A stretch of 64,000 nucleotides of DNA. Origin: Anaerosporobacter mobilis DSM 15930. GTDB lineage: Bacteria; Bacillota; Clostridia; Lachnospirales; Lachnospiraceae. Where the stretch lies: the NCBI RefSeq assembly GCF_900142955.1, contig NZ_FRCP01000018.1, positions 1-64,000 of the forward strand, in the 5' to 3' direction. Position 1 is the first letter of the stretch. Every line of letters starts with the position of its first letter. The translations under genes and the position numbers were made by a program. The notes beneath the pieces were generated by a model. That model ran no database searches, had not been told where the DNA came from, and was given only the letters and a program-made list of their open reading frames with translations. Below are positions 36,616 through 44,727 of this stretch, in pieces.

Positions 36616-37649
36616 AAGAAAAAATAGCAATATTTCCCTATGATCAAGATGTTTCTTATATTTTAGAATCTTTAAATACGTCGTTGTATGACATTAGACA
36701 TGTAATTAATTTGGAAAATGATATAAGTAAGCTAGAAAATAGTGACTTATTATGTAGTGAGAATGAGTTTATGGATAATAACTTTATTAATAATATCGAT
36801 TCAATCATTCTTAATAACTCAAAAAAATTTAGTGATAAACAGATATTTATAGATATCATAAATGTAGCAATAAGTAAGGGAAAAAGTATTAGGCTACTTG
36901 AAGATTTAAGTAAAGAATATAATAACCTATCCTATGACTTGTTAGAAGAACAGCAGGCAGTTATACGTGAAAGTTATGAAATAGGAATTCCAGTCATTAT
37001 GGTTTCTGGTTTAGGTGAAAATTGTGAAAAAATGAATATTCAAGTAGATTTGCAAAAATTCTTCAATAATAAGGGATATAAGACAAGTTGGATAGCTAGT
37101 AATAATGCCGGAAGTATTATCGGTGCTAATGTTATTCCTGGTTTTATTTATGACGATGAGTTTGATTTTAATGAAAAAGTATATAAATTTCAGCAATACG
37201 CAAAAGAGGTAGTAAAAAAAGGAGAAGCAGATGTATTAATTATTGGAATACCGGGAGCACCGATGATCTTTAATAAGTTTATTCATAACAACTACGGATA
37301 TTTGCATTATTTATTAACCAGCGCAGTAACTCCGGATATTTGTATACTAAGTCTTTATGCAGGAAAATATAGCAACGAGTACTTACAAGAATTAAAGAAA
37401 ACATATTACTATAAATTTGGTATGCGAGTTAATTATTTCAACATATGCAAAAAAGTATGTCAATATAGCCCTGAGAGTAAGGGGTTAGAGTTCTACAATG
37501 TGGATCGCGAGTTTCTTTTAAATAATTGTGTGGATTACAGTGAAAATGAGGAGGATTCATTTGTTTTTTCTATGGAGGATGCTAGGGGAAAGGACCAAGT
37601 ATTACATTCAATCTTAAATGAATTACAAAATAATATAGCACTAGTATAG
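36612..37649 (+). CDS. peptide maturation system protein, TIGR04066-like
   Basis: The 345-aa protein starts at GTG behind GGAGGAG, overlapping the maturase by four bases. Residues 1-105 are a variable helical part; residues 110-230 have a Rossmann-like run (GIPVIMVSGLGENCEKMNIQVDL, YKTSWIASNNAGSIIG, EADVLIIGIPGAP). This is the pattern of the TIGR04066 proteins that always accompany CcpM maturases. Its biochemical role is unknown. The strong translational coupling supports an obligatory partnership. Confidence 0.72.
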   Translation: MKEKIAIFPYDQDVSYILESLNTSLYDIRHVINLENDISKLENSDLLCSENEFMDNNFINNIDSIILNNSKKFSDKQIFIDIINVAISKGKSIRLLEDLSKEYNNLSYDLLEEQQAVIRESYEIGIPVIMVSGLGENCEKMNIQVDLQKFFNNKGYKTSWIASNNAGSIIGANVIPGFIYDDEFDFNEKVYKFQQYAKEVVKKGEADVLIIGIPGAPMIFNKFIHNNYGYLHYLLTSAVTPDICILSLYAGKYSNEYLQELKKTYYYKFGMRVNYFNICKKVCQYSPESKGLEFYNVDREFLLNNCVDYSENEEDSFVFSMEDARGKDQVLHSILNELQNNIALV

Positions 37650-37659
37650 GAGGTTAAAA

Positions 37660-37899
37660 GTGAAAGATAATAATCAGCTGTATAGTGAAATAAAAAAAAT
37701 TATGAATAGGTTTGTGGAAGGCGATTTCGGCGATGATGAAAATTTATTGGGTATTACATCCGTAAGAAATATAATTTACATACTAGATAATCTAGAAAGT
37801 AGGTATGGCCTTAAAATCAATGAAGATACAGTTGCAAAATTAAAAGAGTTTACGTTATGTAATTTAACAAAAATGATTTATTCTAATTCTAACTTATAG
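37660..37899 (+). CDS. acyl-carrier-like protein of peptide cluster
   Basis: The 79-aa acidic protein starts at GTG behind AGGAGG. It follows the four-helix layout of acyl carrier proteins: LLGITSVRNIIYILDNLESRYG aligns with the LGADSL.. region, so Ser34 is in the place of the phosphopantetheine serine, although the usual Asp before it is Thr. Such ACP-related proteins belong to the same clostridial peptide maturation systems (TIGR04069). Whether Ser34 is loaded is open. Confidence 0.72.
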   Translation: MKDNNQLYSEIKKIMNRFVEGDFGDDENLLGITSVRNIIYILDNLESRYGLKINEDTVAKLKEFTLCNLTKMIYSNSNL

Positions 37900-38000
37900 C
37901 TAAAATGGTATCGGAATAAGACGATATTCAATGCCTTTATAGAATCTAACAATAATAGAAAGTATACATAAAATTATAAATAAGAAAGGAGGGGATAATT

Positions 38001-38147
38001 TTGAATAGTTTAAATAAAAGTGCATCTGGTCAGATGGTTCAAAGTATTTCAACATATAGTACTTGTTGGTGTGTATGCGTATGCCTTATCTTTACAGAAA
38101 AAAGACACAGTGATTTATTAGATGCAGGACATGCTGTAGCAAAATAA
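38001..38147 (+). CDS. Cys-rich RiPP precursor peptide, 48 aa
   Basis: The start is TTG at 38001 with AAGGAGGGG 7 bases before it. The peptide has a Ser/Asn/Gln leader (NSLNKSASGQMVQSIST), a core STCWCVCVCLIF in which Cys22, 24, 26 and 28 alternate with W/V/V, and a charged tail (TEKRHSDLLDAGHAVAK). Size, alternating cysteines and position after a CcpM maturase, TIGR04066 protein and ACP-like protein match the CLI_3235-type bacteriocin precursors. There is no second precursor in the gap. It is the likely end product of the cluster, matured and exported by the preceding genes. Confidence 0.78.
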   Translation: MNSLNKSASGQMVQSISTYSTCWCVCVCLIFTEKRHSDLLDAGHAVAK

Positions 38148-38377
38148 TTGATATAAATTAGTTTCTAGTAAAGCATTGAATATTGTCTTATTCCGATAAT
38201 TGAAGATAGGCAAATGTGTAGAGAAAGCAACAAATTGACTTACTATTCGCTCGAATAAAGCTTGGAAACAAAGTTCCGAATTAATGAAGTTTACAGGTAG
38301 GGTGGAACAGAAGATTGTAATATTCTTTTGTTTCACCGAAAAGATACATTGCTTTTCATAATAAAAACTATGAATTA

Positions 38378-38441
38378 ATTTAAATTATTTTTAAGAAATA
38401 AATTTATACAAAGAACTTTATTTCTTAAAAATAATTTAAAT
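38378..38441. repeat. perfect 25-bp inverted repeat
   Basis: The arms 38378-38402 and 38417-38441 are exact reverse complements, all A/T except one C-G pair, around a 14-base loop. It separates the precursor gene from the ECF sigma gene and could be a terminator or an operator. The rest of 38148-38478 holds no supported gene. Confidence 0.8.
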
Positions 38442-38478
38442 ACCTTTAGTGTGACCAAATAATAAAAAAGAAAAAAAT

Positions 38479-38506
38479 TGTAACAAAATTTAACTAAGAT
38501 GGTCAT
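38479..38506 (+). promoter_or_regulatory. candidate ECF-sigma autoregulated promoter
   Basis: TGTAAC, 17 bases, then GTCAT just before the sigma gene. TGTAAC and CGTC-like boxes are typical of ECF sigma promoters (SigM/SigX type), so the sigma factor may drive its own operon. Confidence 0.5.
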
Positions 38507-38521
38507 ATATAAGGAGGTGAA

Positions 38522-39010
38522 ATGGTGGGTAAGTCCATTGATTATAATGACTTTGAAACAATATATAGAAAATACTTTAAAGATGTATATAAGTACTTAT
38601 TAACATTATGTAGAAATGAGAATGTGGCTGAAGAAATTGCACAAGAAACATTTTTTAAAGCAATGAAAGCAATTAATTTATTTGAGGAAAGGTGTAGCAT
38701 TTTTGTATGGTTATGCCAAATAGCGAAAAACACTTATTTTAATTACTGTAAAAAGAATCAAAATTATCAATATAAAACGGAAGTTCAAGATGATGATATT
38801 GTTATAAAATTAGAAGATCGTGAAGAAGCAAAACAAATACATGTGTTATTACACAAGCTTCAGGAGCCCTATAAAGAAGTTTTTATGTTGAGAATATTTG
38901 GAGAATTATCTTTTGCGCAGATAGCTGAATTGTTTGATAAATCGGAAAGTTGGGCTAGAGTAACATTCTATCGAGCGAAAGGAAAATTAAAGGAGGATTT
39001 AAGATGTTAG
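38522..39010 (+). CDS. ECF-family RNA polymerase sigma factor
   Basis: The 162-aa protein follows AAGGAGG. Region 2 (YRKYFKDVYKYLLTLCRNENVAEEIAQETFFKAMKAI) and region 4 (LQEPYKEVFMLRIFGELSFAQIAELFDKSESWARVTFYRAKGKL) are complete and there is no extra domain. It overlaps an anti-sigma gene by seven bases. It probably controls the following ABC-2 transporter and perhaps neighbouring biosynthetic genes in response to envelope stress or antibiotic peptides. Confidence 0.9.
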   Translation: MVGKSIDYNDFETIYRKYFKDVYKYLLTLCRNENVAEEIAQETFFKAMKAINLFEERCSIFVWLCQIAKNTYFNYCKKNQNYQYKTEVQDDDIVIKLEDREEAKQIHVLLHKLQEPYKEVFMLRIFGELSFAQIAELFDKSESWARVTFYRAKGKLKEDLRC

Positions 39011-39306
39011 TGGAGTGCGAAGTAATTAGAGATTTGTTACCACTCTATATAGATGGTGTGTGTAGTAATAAAAGTCGTAATCTAATTGAAGAACATCTAC
39101 AAGGCTGTAACTGCTGTAAAAAGGATTATGAGAACATGATCGTTCCATTAGATTCAATAGAAAAAGAGAATGAAGAGGTTAAAGTATTGAAAGGAATAAC
39201 CAGAAAATTGAAACAAGATAGGATTAAGAATGTAGTTAAAGGATTTATATTAGCCATGATTCTTGGGCTAATTATATATTGTTTTATTGGGATAAAGCCA
39301 TTTTAA
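39004..39306 (+). CDS. membrane anti-sigma factor with zinc finger
   Basis: The 100-aa protein has the zf-HC2 motif in CEVIRDLLPLYIDG and LIEEHLQGCNCC, with His and two Cys in place, and one membrane helix near residues 80-95 (GFILAMILGLIIYCFIGI). It should hold the sigma factor at the membrane until a signal comes. The external part is only a few residues, so the signal may reach it through another protein. Confidence 0.85.
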   Translation: MLVECEVIRDLLPLYIDGVCSNKSRNLIEEHLQGCNCCKKDYENMIVPLDSIEKENEEVKVLKGITRKLKQDRIKNVVKGFILAMILGLIIYCFIGIKPF

Positions 39307-39371
39307 ACAATGTAATGATTAAATTGATCATACTTTAAATTGAGTTTGCTTAATTGAAAGGAATAGTTTCT

Positions 39372-40070
39372 ATGGACAATATGGTTGTTTTGAAGAATAT
39401 AAGTAAATCATACAAAAAAAATGTAATTCTTAATCATATAAACGTAAATATAAAAAAAGGTTCTATTTATGGGTTAATTGGTGAAAATGGAGCAGGAAAG
39501 ACTACATTAATTAAAGTATTGACAGGGATTTTGAGTCCCGATGGAGGAACCATAAATTTCGTTGAAGAAAAACGTAATCATTTACCTAGAATTTCGGCTG
39601 TTGTAGATGAACCTGCATTTTTTAATAGTTTAACCGTAGAACAAAATCTTATAGAACACTGCAAATTGCTAGGTATTTTAGAAAAAGAGAAAATAGCTGC
39701 TATAGTATTAACTTTAGGTTTGGAAAAGCATAAGGATAAATTAGCGAAGAATTTATCGCTGGGGTTAAAACAACGTTTAGCCATTGCATTAGCATTAATA
39801 GGTGAACCCGATTTAGTAGTGCTTGATGAACCTTTAAATGGGTTAGATCCAGAAGGAATAATGGACTTACGTAACTTAATTTTTAAATTGCATAAAGAGA
39901 AAATTACAGTTTTAGTATCTAGTCATATATTAAGTGAATTAGAGCAAATAGCAACAGACTTTGGAATACTAAAAGACGGACGTATGATAAAAGAATTTTC
40001 TAAAGCTGAAATAATAGATTCTGGAATAAAATTAGAAGATTATTATTTGAAAATAAAAGGAGGCAAGTAG
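39372..40070 (+). CDS. ABC transporter ATPase
   Basis: From ATG 39372 (GAAAGG before it) the protein has 232 aa; the in-frame TTG at 39354 is weaker. It has Walker A GENGAGKTT, an unusual signature LSLGLKQR instead of LSGGQ, Walker B DLVVLDEP and switch SSH. It pairs with the next gene. Such BcrA-like ATPases with a modified signature serve bacitracin or lantibiotic immunity exporters, so self-protection is possible. Confidence 0.85.
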   Translation: MDNMVVLKNISKSYKKNVILNHINVNIKKGSIYGLIGENGAGKTTLIKVLTGILSPDGGTINFVEEKRNHLPRISAVVDEPAFFNSLTVEQNLIEHCKLLGILEKEKIAAIVLTLGLEKHKDKLAKNLSLGLKQRLAIALALIGEPDLVVLDEPLNGLDPEGIMDLRNLIFKLHKEKITVLVSSHILSELEQIATDFGILKDGRMIKEFSKAEIIDSGIKLEDYYLKIKGGK

Positions 40071-40071
40071 C

Positions 40072-40851
40072 ATGCTTACTCTGCTAAACTGCGATTTTTA
40101 TAGATTTAAAAAGAATAGATCATTTAGGAGTTTATACATTTTGATAAGTTTATTGGGATTAGTATTAGTTTTACTACTAAAAAATGATATAAAGCTTGGA
40201 ATATCTATTATTGGAAGTCTTACACTATTCACCAGTCCGCAAGAGGTTTTTATGGCTGGGCTTGATTTTAGAAAAGGATTGGGAATGATAGTTGCCATTA
40301 TGGTTACTTTATTTATTAGTGAAGAATTTAGTTGTAAAACTATGAAATTAAAATTAATTGTTAAAAAGAGTAAGTATAAAATTTATTTCTCTAAATTAAT
40401 AGAAGCTATTTCTATAGCAATATCGATTGTATTAGTTTATGAAATTGTGGTTATTATAGGGGGATTGTTGGGTTTTTATAATATTGAAGAATTAGTAAAT
40501 ATAGGTAATATTGGAAGATTAATTATAGGAATTCTAATATACGCATCTATTGGAGCTATCATATGCTTTATTAATATGTTTTTTCAAAATATGTTTACTT
40601 CTATAATAGTAAGTTTGGCTTATATTATATTGAATGATACTTTTAGTTCAATAATAAAAATTATTTTTACTAGAGTGAATATGGAAAGTTTGGGAATTAT
40701 GAAATTATTATTAAATACACAGACCAACAATTTATATTTTGAGATAAAAGTTATAAATTGCTTTCAGAGTTTTCTTTCTTTCTTGCTATTAACGTCAGTT
40801 ATAGTTATTGTGGGTGGTAAAATTTTCGAATCGACAGATATTAATAGCTAA
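40072..40851 (+). CDS. ABC-2 type permease
   Basis: The 259-aa protein follows AGGAGG, one base after the ATPase stop. Six hydrophobic segments are seen at about residues 18-38, 62-85, 105-128, 145-170, 172-200 and 230-250. The layout is that of BcrB/NosY-like permeases. With the ATPase it forms an exporter likely used for resistance or product release. Confidence 0.78.
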   Translation: MLTLLNCDFYRFKKNRSFRSLYILISLLGLVLVLLLKNDIKLGISIIGSLTLFTSPQEVFMAGLDFRKGLGMIVAIMVTLFISEEFSCKTMKLKLIVKKSKYKIYFSKLIEAISIAISIVLVYEIVVIIGGLLGFYNIEELVNIGNIGRLIIGILIYASIGAIICFINMFFQNMFTSIIVSLAYIILNDTFSSIIKIIFTRVNMESLGIMKLLLNTQTNNLYFEIKVINCFQSFLSFLLLTSVIVIVGGKIFESTDINS

Positions 40852-40876
40852 ATATATTATAAAAGGAGTTTAATGT

Positions 40877-41500
40877 ATGACTGAAAAAGATTTAATGCTT
40901 AGGGGAGAGCTTTATTACTTTTATGATCAAGAACTTAATCAAGAATCTAGGAGATGTAAAAATTTAATAAGAAAATTAAATAATACAACAGAAAATCAGG
41001 TAGAAGATCGAGTTCAAATAATAAAAGAATTATTCGGTAATGTAGGAGAATTATGTTGGATAGAACCACCATTTCAGTGTGATTATGGGAGTAACATTCA
41101 AGTGGGGAATGTAGTGTTTTTTAACTATGATTGCATAGTATTGGACACATGTAAAGTAAGCATAGGGAATAATGTGATTATAGGACCTAGGGTTTGCATT
41201 TATACGGCTAGTCATCCTATCTGTGCTGAGATTAGAGGTGAAGGATTTAATATAGGCAAACCAATAACGATAGGAAATGATGTTTGGATTGGAGGCAATT
41301 CTGTAATTAATCCTGGTGTAACAATTGGGAGTAATGTTGTTATAGGTGCAGGTTCCGTTGTAGTAAAAAACATCCCTGATAATGTTATAGCTGTAGGAAA
41401 CCCCTGTAAAGTATTACGATCTATAACAGCAGAAGATAATGAATATTGGAATAAAATGAAAGAAAAATATGAAATGCAGATGGGAAGTAAGGAAGAATGA
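40877..41500 (+). CDS. hexapeptide sugar O-acetyltransferase (Maa/NodL type)
   Basis: The 207-aa protein follows AAAAGGAG. The Maa N-terminal domain is present (YDQELNQESRRCKNLIRKLN), followed by a left-handed beta helix with hexapeptide repeats (VGNVVFFNYDCIV.., IGNNVIIGP.., IGNDVWIGGNSVINPGVTIGSNVVIGAGS). The catalytic His is in YTASHPI. It transfers acetyl from acetyl-CoA to a sugar or similar hydroxyl; in this setting it may decorate a glycosylated product. Confidence 0.87.
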   Translation: MTEKDLMLRGELYYFYDQELNQESRRCKNLIRKLNNTTENQVEDRVQIIKELFGNVGELCWIEPPFQCDYGSNIQVGNVVFFNYDCIVLDTCKVSIGNNVIIGPRVCIYTASHPICAEIRGEGFNIGKPITIGNDVWIGGNSVINPGVTIGSNVVIGAGSVVVKNIPDNVIAVGNPCKVLRSITAEDNEYWNKMKEKYEMQMGSKEE

Positions 41501-42612
41501 AGGTAAATATTTTCAGGACTTTGAAAGACATCGATAAAGAACTGTGGAATTCTATAATTAAAAAAAACAATATATCAAAAAGCTATGATTTTTTGCTAAG
41601 TGTTGAGCAGTCTCTAAATATTGAGAATGAATATTGGTATGTGATGTTTTGGAAAAATCAAGAACTAGTTGCCCATACTTGTATATTTACCCATTACACA
41701 AAGTTAGAAGAAGTAACCGATGTGTTCATATCAATTGGTCTTCTAAATAAAATAAGGAAATATCATAAAAATTTTTTGAAATTAAAATTGTTGGGATGTG
41801 GAACGCCTGTGGCTACTTGCTCAAACGTACTGACGATAAAGGAAGAAGGATTTATAGAAGAAGTTCTATCTGAGCTGAATATGATTTTATTGGACATAGG
41901 TAAGAAACAGAAGGTAGCATCTATTATGATTAGGGATTTTATCGGAAATCATCATAAAATCGGTAAACAATTTTTACATTATGGTTATAAGGAAATAGAA
42001 TCACTACCAACTTCTTTTGTGAAAATTAAGTGGGATAATTTTGAAGATTATATAAATAGCTTTAAAAGTAAAACAAAAGTAAAAATGAGAAGAAATATTA
42101 AAAGGTTCCATAGTGATGAGTTAGAAGCTAAATTAATTGAAGATTTTTCTCCTTATGTAGAAGCTATGAATAAATTATATAAGAACGTTTATAAGAAGGC
42201 TGAAAATAAATTTGAAAAGTTGAATGAAGATTTTTTCACACAGATTAATAATAATTTAGACAATACGAGTAAGGCAATACTTGTTTTTAAAGGAGAGGAG
42301 ATTGTTGGAATTGAGTTAATAGTAGAGGACGAGGATTACTTACGTCCGTTATATGTAGGACTTGACTATGATTTTAACGAACAGTATAGATTGTATTTTA
42401 ATATGATTTATCTGATTGTAAAAACTGGAATCGAGCGAAAGAAAGATTATGTTGAACTAGGTCAGACCTGTTATTTACCGAAGATAAAGGCTGGTGCATA
42501 TGTGGAAAAAATGTATATGTATATTAGGTTCCGTAACAATTTAGTTAACAAATTATTTGGAAATTCATTTTATAAGATGTTTAAAAACTTTGCCTATGAG
42601 AGTGCTGAATAA
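41497..42612 (+). CDS. FemAB/GNAT-like acyltransferase
   Basis: The 371-aa protein overlaps the acetyltransferase by four bases. It has no signal peptide. The pattern SFVKIKWDNFEDYINSFKSKTKVKMRRNIKRF and later ILVFKGEEIVGIELIVEDEDYLRPLYVGLDY..QYRLYFNMIYLIV..ELGQTCYLPKIKAGA fits the double-GNAT fold of FemAB-like or PF04339-like proteins (N-acyltransferases). It may attach an amino acid or acyl group. It precedes an alpha-oxoamine synthase, a known genomic partner type. Confidence 0.68.
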   Translation: MKVNIFRTLKDIDKELWNSIIKKNNISKSYDFLLSVEQSLNIENEYWYVMFWKNQELVAHTCIFTHYTKLEEVTDVFISIGLLNKIRKYHKNFLKLKLLGCGTPVATCSNVLTIKEEGFIEEVLSELNMILLDIGKKQKVASIMIRDFIGNHHKIGKQFLHYGYKEIESLPTSFVKIKWDNFEDYINSFKSKTKVKMRRNIKRFHSDELEAKLIEDFSPYVEAMNKLYKNVYKKAENKFEKLNEDFFTQINNNLDNTSKAILVFKGEEIVGIELIVEDEDYLRPLYVGLDYDFNEQYRLYFNMIYLIVKTGIERKKDYVELGQTCYLPKIKAGAYVEKMYMYIRFRNNLVNKLFGNSFYKMFKNFAYESAE

Positions 42613-42694
42613 AGAAGAGATGATGGTTTTGACTTAAATTAAAGAGTCATAATAAATTAATACAAATACAAATAAAGAAAAAGGAGAAATTACA

Positions 42695-43918
42695 ATGGAT
42701 AAGGATAATATTTATGAAAGCATAGGCGGCGTCAAAGAGTTATGGGAACGTACGTCATTAAATAAGAGCAATGGGGATTATCACTATTTAAAGGAAATTA
42801 ATAATCTTGAAGGGCCATGGGTATATGTTGAAAATCAAAAAATGCTCATGTTCGCGACATATAATTATTTAGGATTATTAGATGACGAAAGAATAAAACA
42901 AGAATCAATAAAAGCAATTGAAAAGTACGGAACGGGGACACATGGAGTTAGGAATTTTGGAGGTTCACTTGATATTCATGGGAAATTAGAAAAAAGAATA
43001 GCAGATTTTGTAGGTAGAAAATATTCAATTGCATATAGTACCGGTTATATGACAAATTTATCGACAATCAATGCAATTGTGGGAAGAAAAGATTGGATAT
43101 TGTCAGATAAATTAAATCATGCAAGTATAGTTGACGGATGTTTGATTTCAGGTGCTGTACATAAGAGATTTCAACATAATGATATGAGTCATCTTGAAAG
43201 TCTATTATCAAAGGCTCCAGAGAATGTTACAAAGTTGGTAGTTGCAGATGCAGTTTTCAGTATGGATGGTGATATTTTTAATTTGCCCGATGCGGTTGAG
43301 CTATGCAATAAATACAATGCATTACTGATGATTGATGAGGCACATAGTCTTGGTATACTGGGTCAAAACGGTAGAGGAATCGAAGAACATTTTAATATGA
43401 AAGACAGCATTGATATAAAAATGGGAACTTTAAGTAAAGCGATACCAGCTATTGGAGGATATATTGCTTGTAATAATGAAAAATTAATTACTTACCTTAA
43501 ACATTTGTCAAGAGGATTTATCTTTAGTGCAGCTATACCACCGGCTATAGCAGCTGCCGCATACAAAACACTTGAGATTTTAGAAACTGAAGGTGCTGCA
43601 AAAAGAGATAAGCTGAAAAATAATGTTGATTTATTACTAAAGTATTTACATAATGCAGGTTTTAACACAGGAAATACTGAAACTCCAATAATCCCTATTA
43701 TGTTGGGTGCTGATGAAAATGCAATTAAAATGACAACATATTGTCAAAATAACAATATTTTTGTGCTTCCAGTTATATCCCCAGCTGTCCCAGTAGGACA
43801 GGCTAGGTTAAGAGTTAATGTAACGGCAGCACATACTAGTGAAGACATAAAAACTGTAGCAGATATAATAATTAAAGGAGGAAAGAAATTTGGTTTTATA
43901 GATTACGCGAGTAATTAA
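42695..43918 (+). CDS. alpha-oxoamine synthase (AONS/KBL/SPT family)
   Basis: The 407-aa PLP enzyme follows AAAAGGAG. It has FATYNYLGL, the glycine-rich TGTHGVRNFGGSLDIH, DEAHSLGILG and the PLP lysine Lys248 in GTLSKAIPAIGG. This family condenses an amino acid with an acyl-CoA or acyl-ACP, losing CO2 (BioF, Kbl, serine palmitoyltransferase, HemA). No other biotin, threonine or haem genes lie nearby, so a role in a special lipid or amino-ketone product is more probable. The nearby ACP-like protein could donate the acyl group. Confidence 0.87.
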   Translation: MDKDNIYESIGGVKELWERTSLNKSNGDYHYLKEINNLEGPWVYVENQKMLMFATYNYLGLLDDERIKQESIKAIEKYGTGTHGVRNFGGSLDIHGKLEKRIADFVGRKYSIAYSTGYMTNLSTINAIVGRKDWILSDKLNHASIVDGCLISGAVHKRFQHNDMSHLESLLSKAPENVTKLVVADAVFSMDGDIFNLPDAVELCNKYNALLMIDEAHSLGILGQNGRGIEEHFNMKDSIDIKMGTLSKAIPAIGGYIACNNEKLITYLKHLSRGFIFSAAIPPAIAAAAYKTLEILETEGAAKRDKLKNNVDLLLKYLHNAGFNTGNTETPIIPIMLGADENAIKMTTYCQNNNIFVLPVISPAVPVGQARLRVNVTAAHTSEDIKTVADIIIKGGKKFGFIDYASN

Positions 43919-44036
43919 AAATATAATGATTTATGGAAAATAGTATTGTGATTACGTATAGTAAGTATATAGAAAGGCTGTATATCATTTCTTCTTCAAA
44001 AGAAGTTGATAATAAATAATACAGAATAAAAAATCG

Positions 44037-44681
44037 ATGCAGAAAAAAAATACAAATTATAATAAAATGGCACCTTTTTACAATGTAATAACAAATCTAA
44101 TATCAGAAGGTGGAAATATAAGATCTCAAAGGTATTTCCTTCCATATATAAATGAGAATGATAAAGTATTAAATATAGGTTGCGGTTCGGTACAATTTAA
44201 TGTAGATATCGCTAAGAAAAGCAAAAACGTTACGTCAATTGATATTGCATCAAAAATGATTGATATTGCAAAAAAAAATGTGACCAAAAAAAACTTAGAT
44301 CATAGAGTTAAATTCATTTGTAATGATATTATGAAGCATACCGTTGAGAAAAAGTATGATGTGATATTAGTTAATTTTATGCTTAACACATTTGAATGGG
44401 AATATGCAAAGGAAGTATTAGCGTATATATGTGGGTTATTGCAAGAAGAGGGGATTTTATGTATTGCAGATGAACATGTAGCAACGAAACCATTACATAA
44501 GTTATTTCAAAACTTATTTAGACCTTCGATTTCATGGATTCATCATATTTGGGCGGGGCATCCAATCCATAATATTTATGATTATTACCCGGTAATGAAA
44601 ACATATGGTTATGATAGGGTGAAGTATAAGATAGATAAGAGTAATGTAATTAGTTCCTCTATTTTTAAAAAAATAAAATAA
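44037..44681 (+). CDS. SAM-dependent methyltransferase
   Basis: The 214-aa class I methyltransferase has motif I VLNIGCGSVQFNVDIAK, then VTSIDIASKMIDIAKKN and YDVILVNFMLNTF. The C-terminal third (LFQNLFRPSISWIHHIWAGHPIHNIYDYY) is His/aromatic-rich and probably binds the substrate. ATG 44037 has no good ribosome site; ATG 44067 is equally poor, so the start is uncertain. It lies in the biosynthetic run after the oxoamine synthase. Confidence 0.75.
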   Translation: MQKKNTNYNKMAPFYNVITNLISEGGNIRSQRYFLPYINENDKVLNIGCGSVQFNVDIAKKSKNVTSIDIASKMIDIAKKNVTKKNLDHRVKFICNDIMKHTVEKKYDVILVNFMLNTFEWEYAKEVLAYICGLLQEEGILCIADEHVATKPLHKLFQNLFRPSISWIHHIWAGHPIHNIYDYYPVMKTYGYDRVKYKIDKSNVISSSIFKKIK

Positions 44682-44727
44682 ATATTATTGTCAATATTAC
44701 CTTAATAATTATAAAGGAGAAATTGAA

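Noticed and set aside
38001..38147. Relation between the precursor tail (DAGHAVAK) and the QEAADAGKF ends of the toxin array
   Set aside because: Only the three residues DAG are shared in register; the codons and surroundings differ, so chance is the best explanation.
38118..38336. 72-codon minus-strand frame after the Cys-rich precursor
   Set aside because: It overlaps the end of the precursor on the other strand, has no promoter or ribosome site, and resembles no family.
43933..44019. 28-codon frame (MENSIVITYSKYIERLY..) before the methyltransferase
   Set aside because: No ribosome site and no Cys, Gly or leader-like pattern; probably chance in an AT-rich gap.
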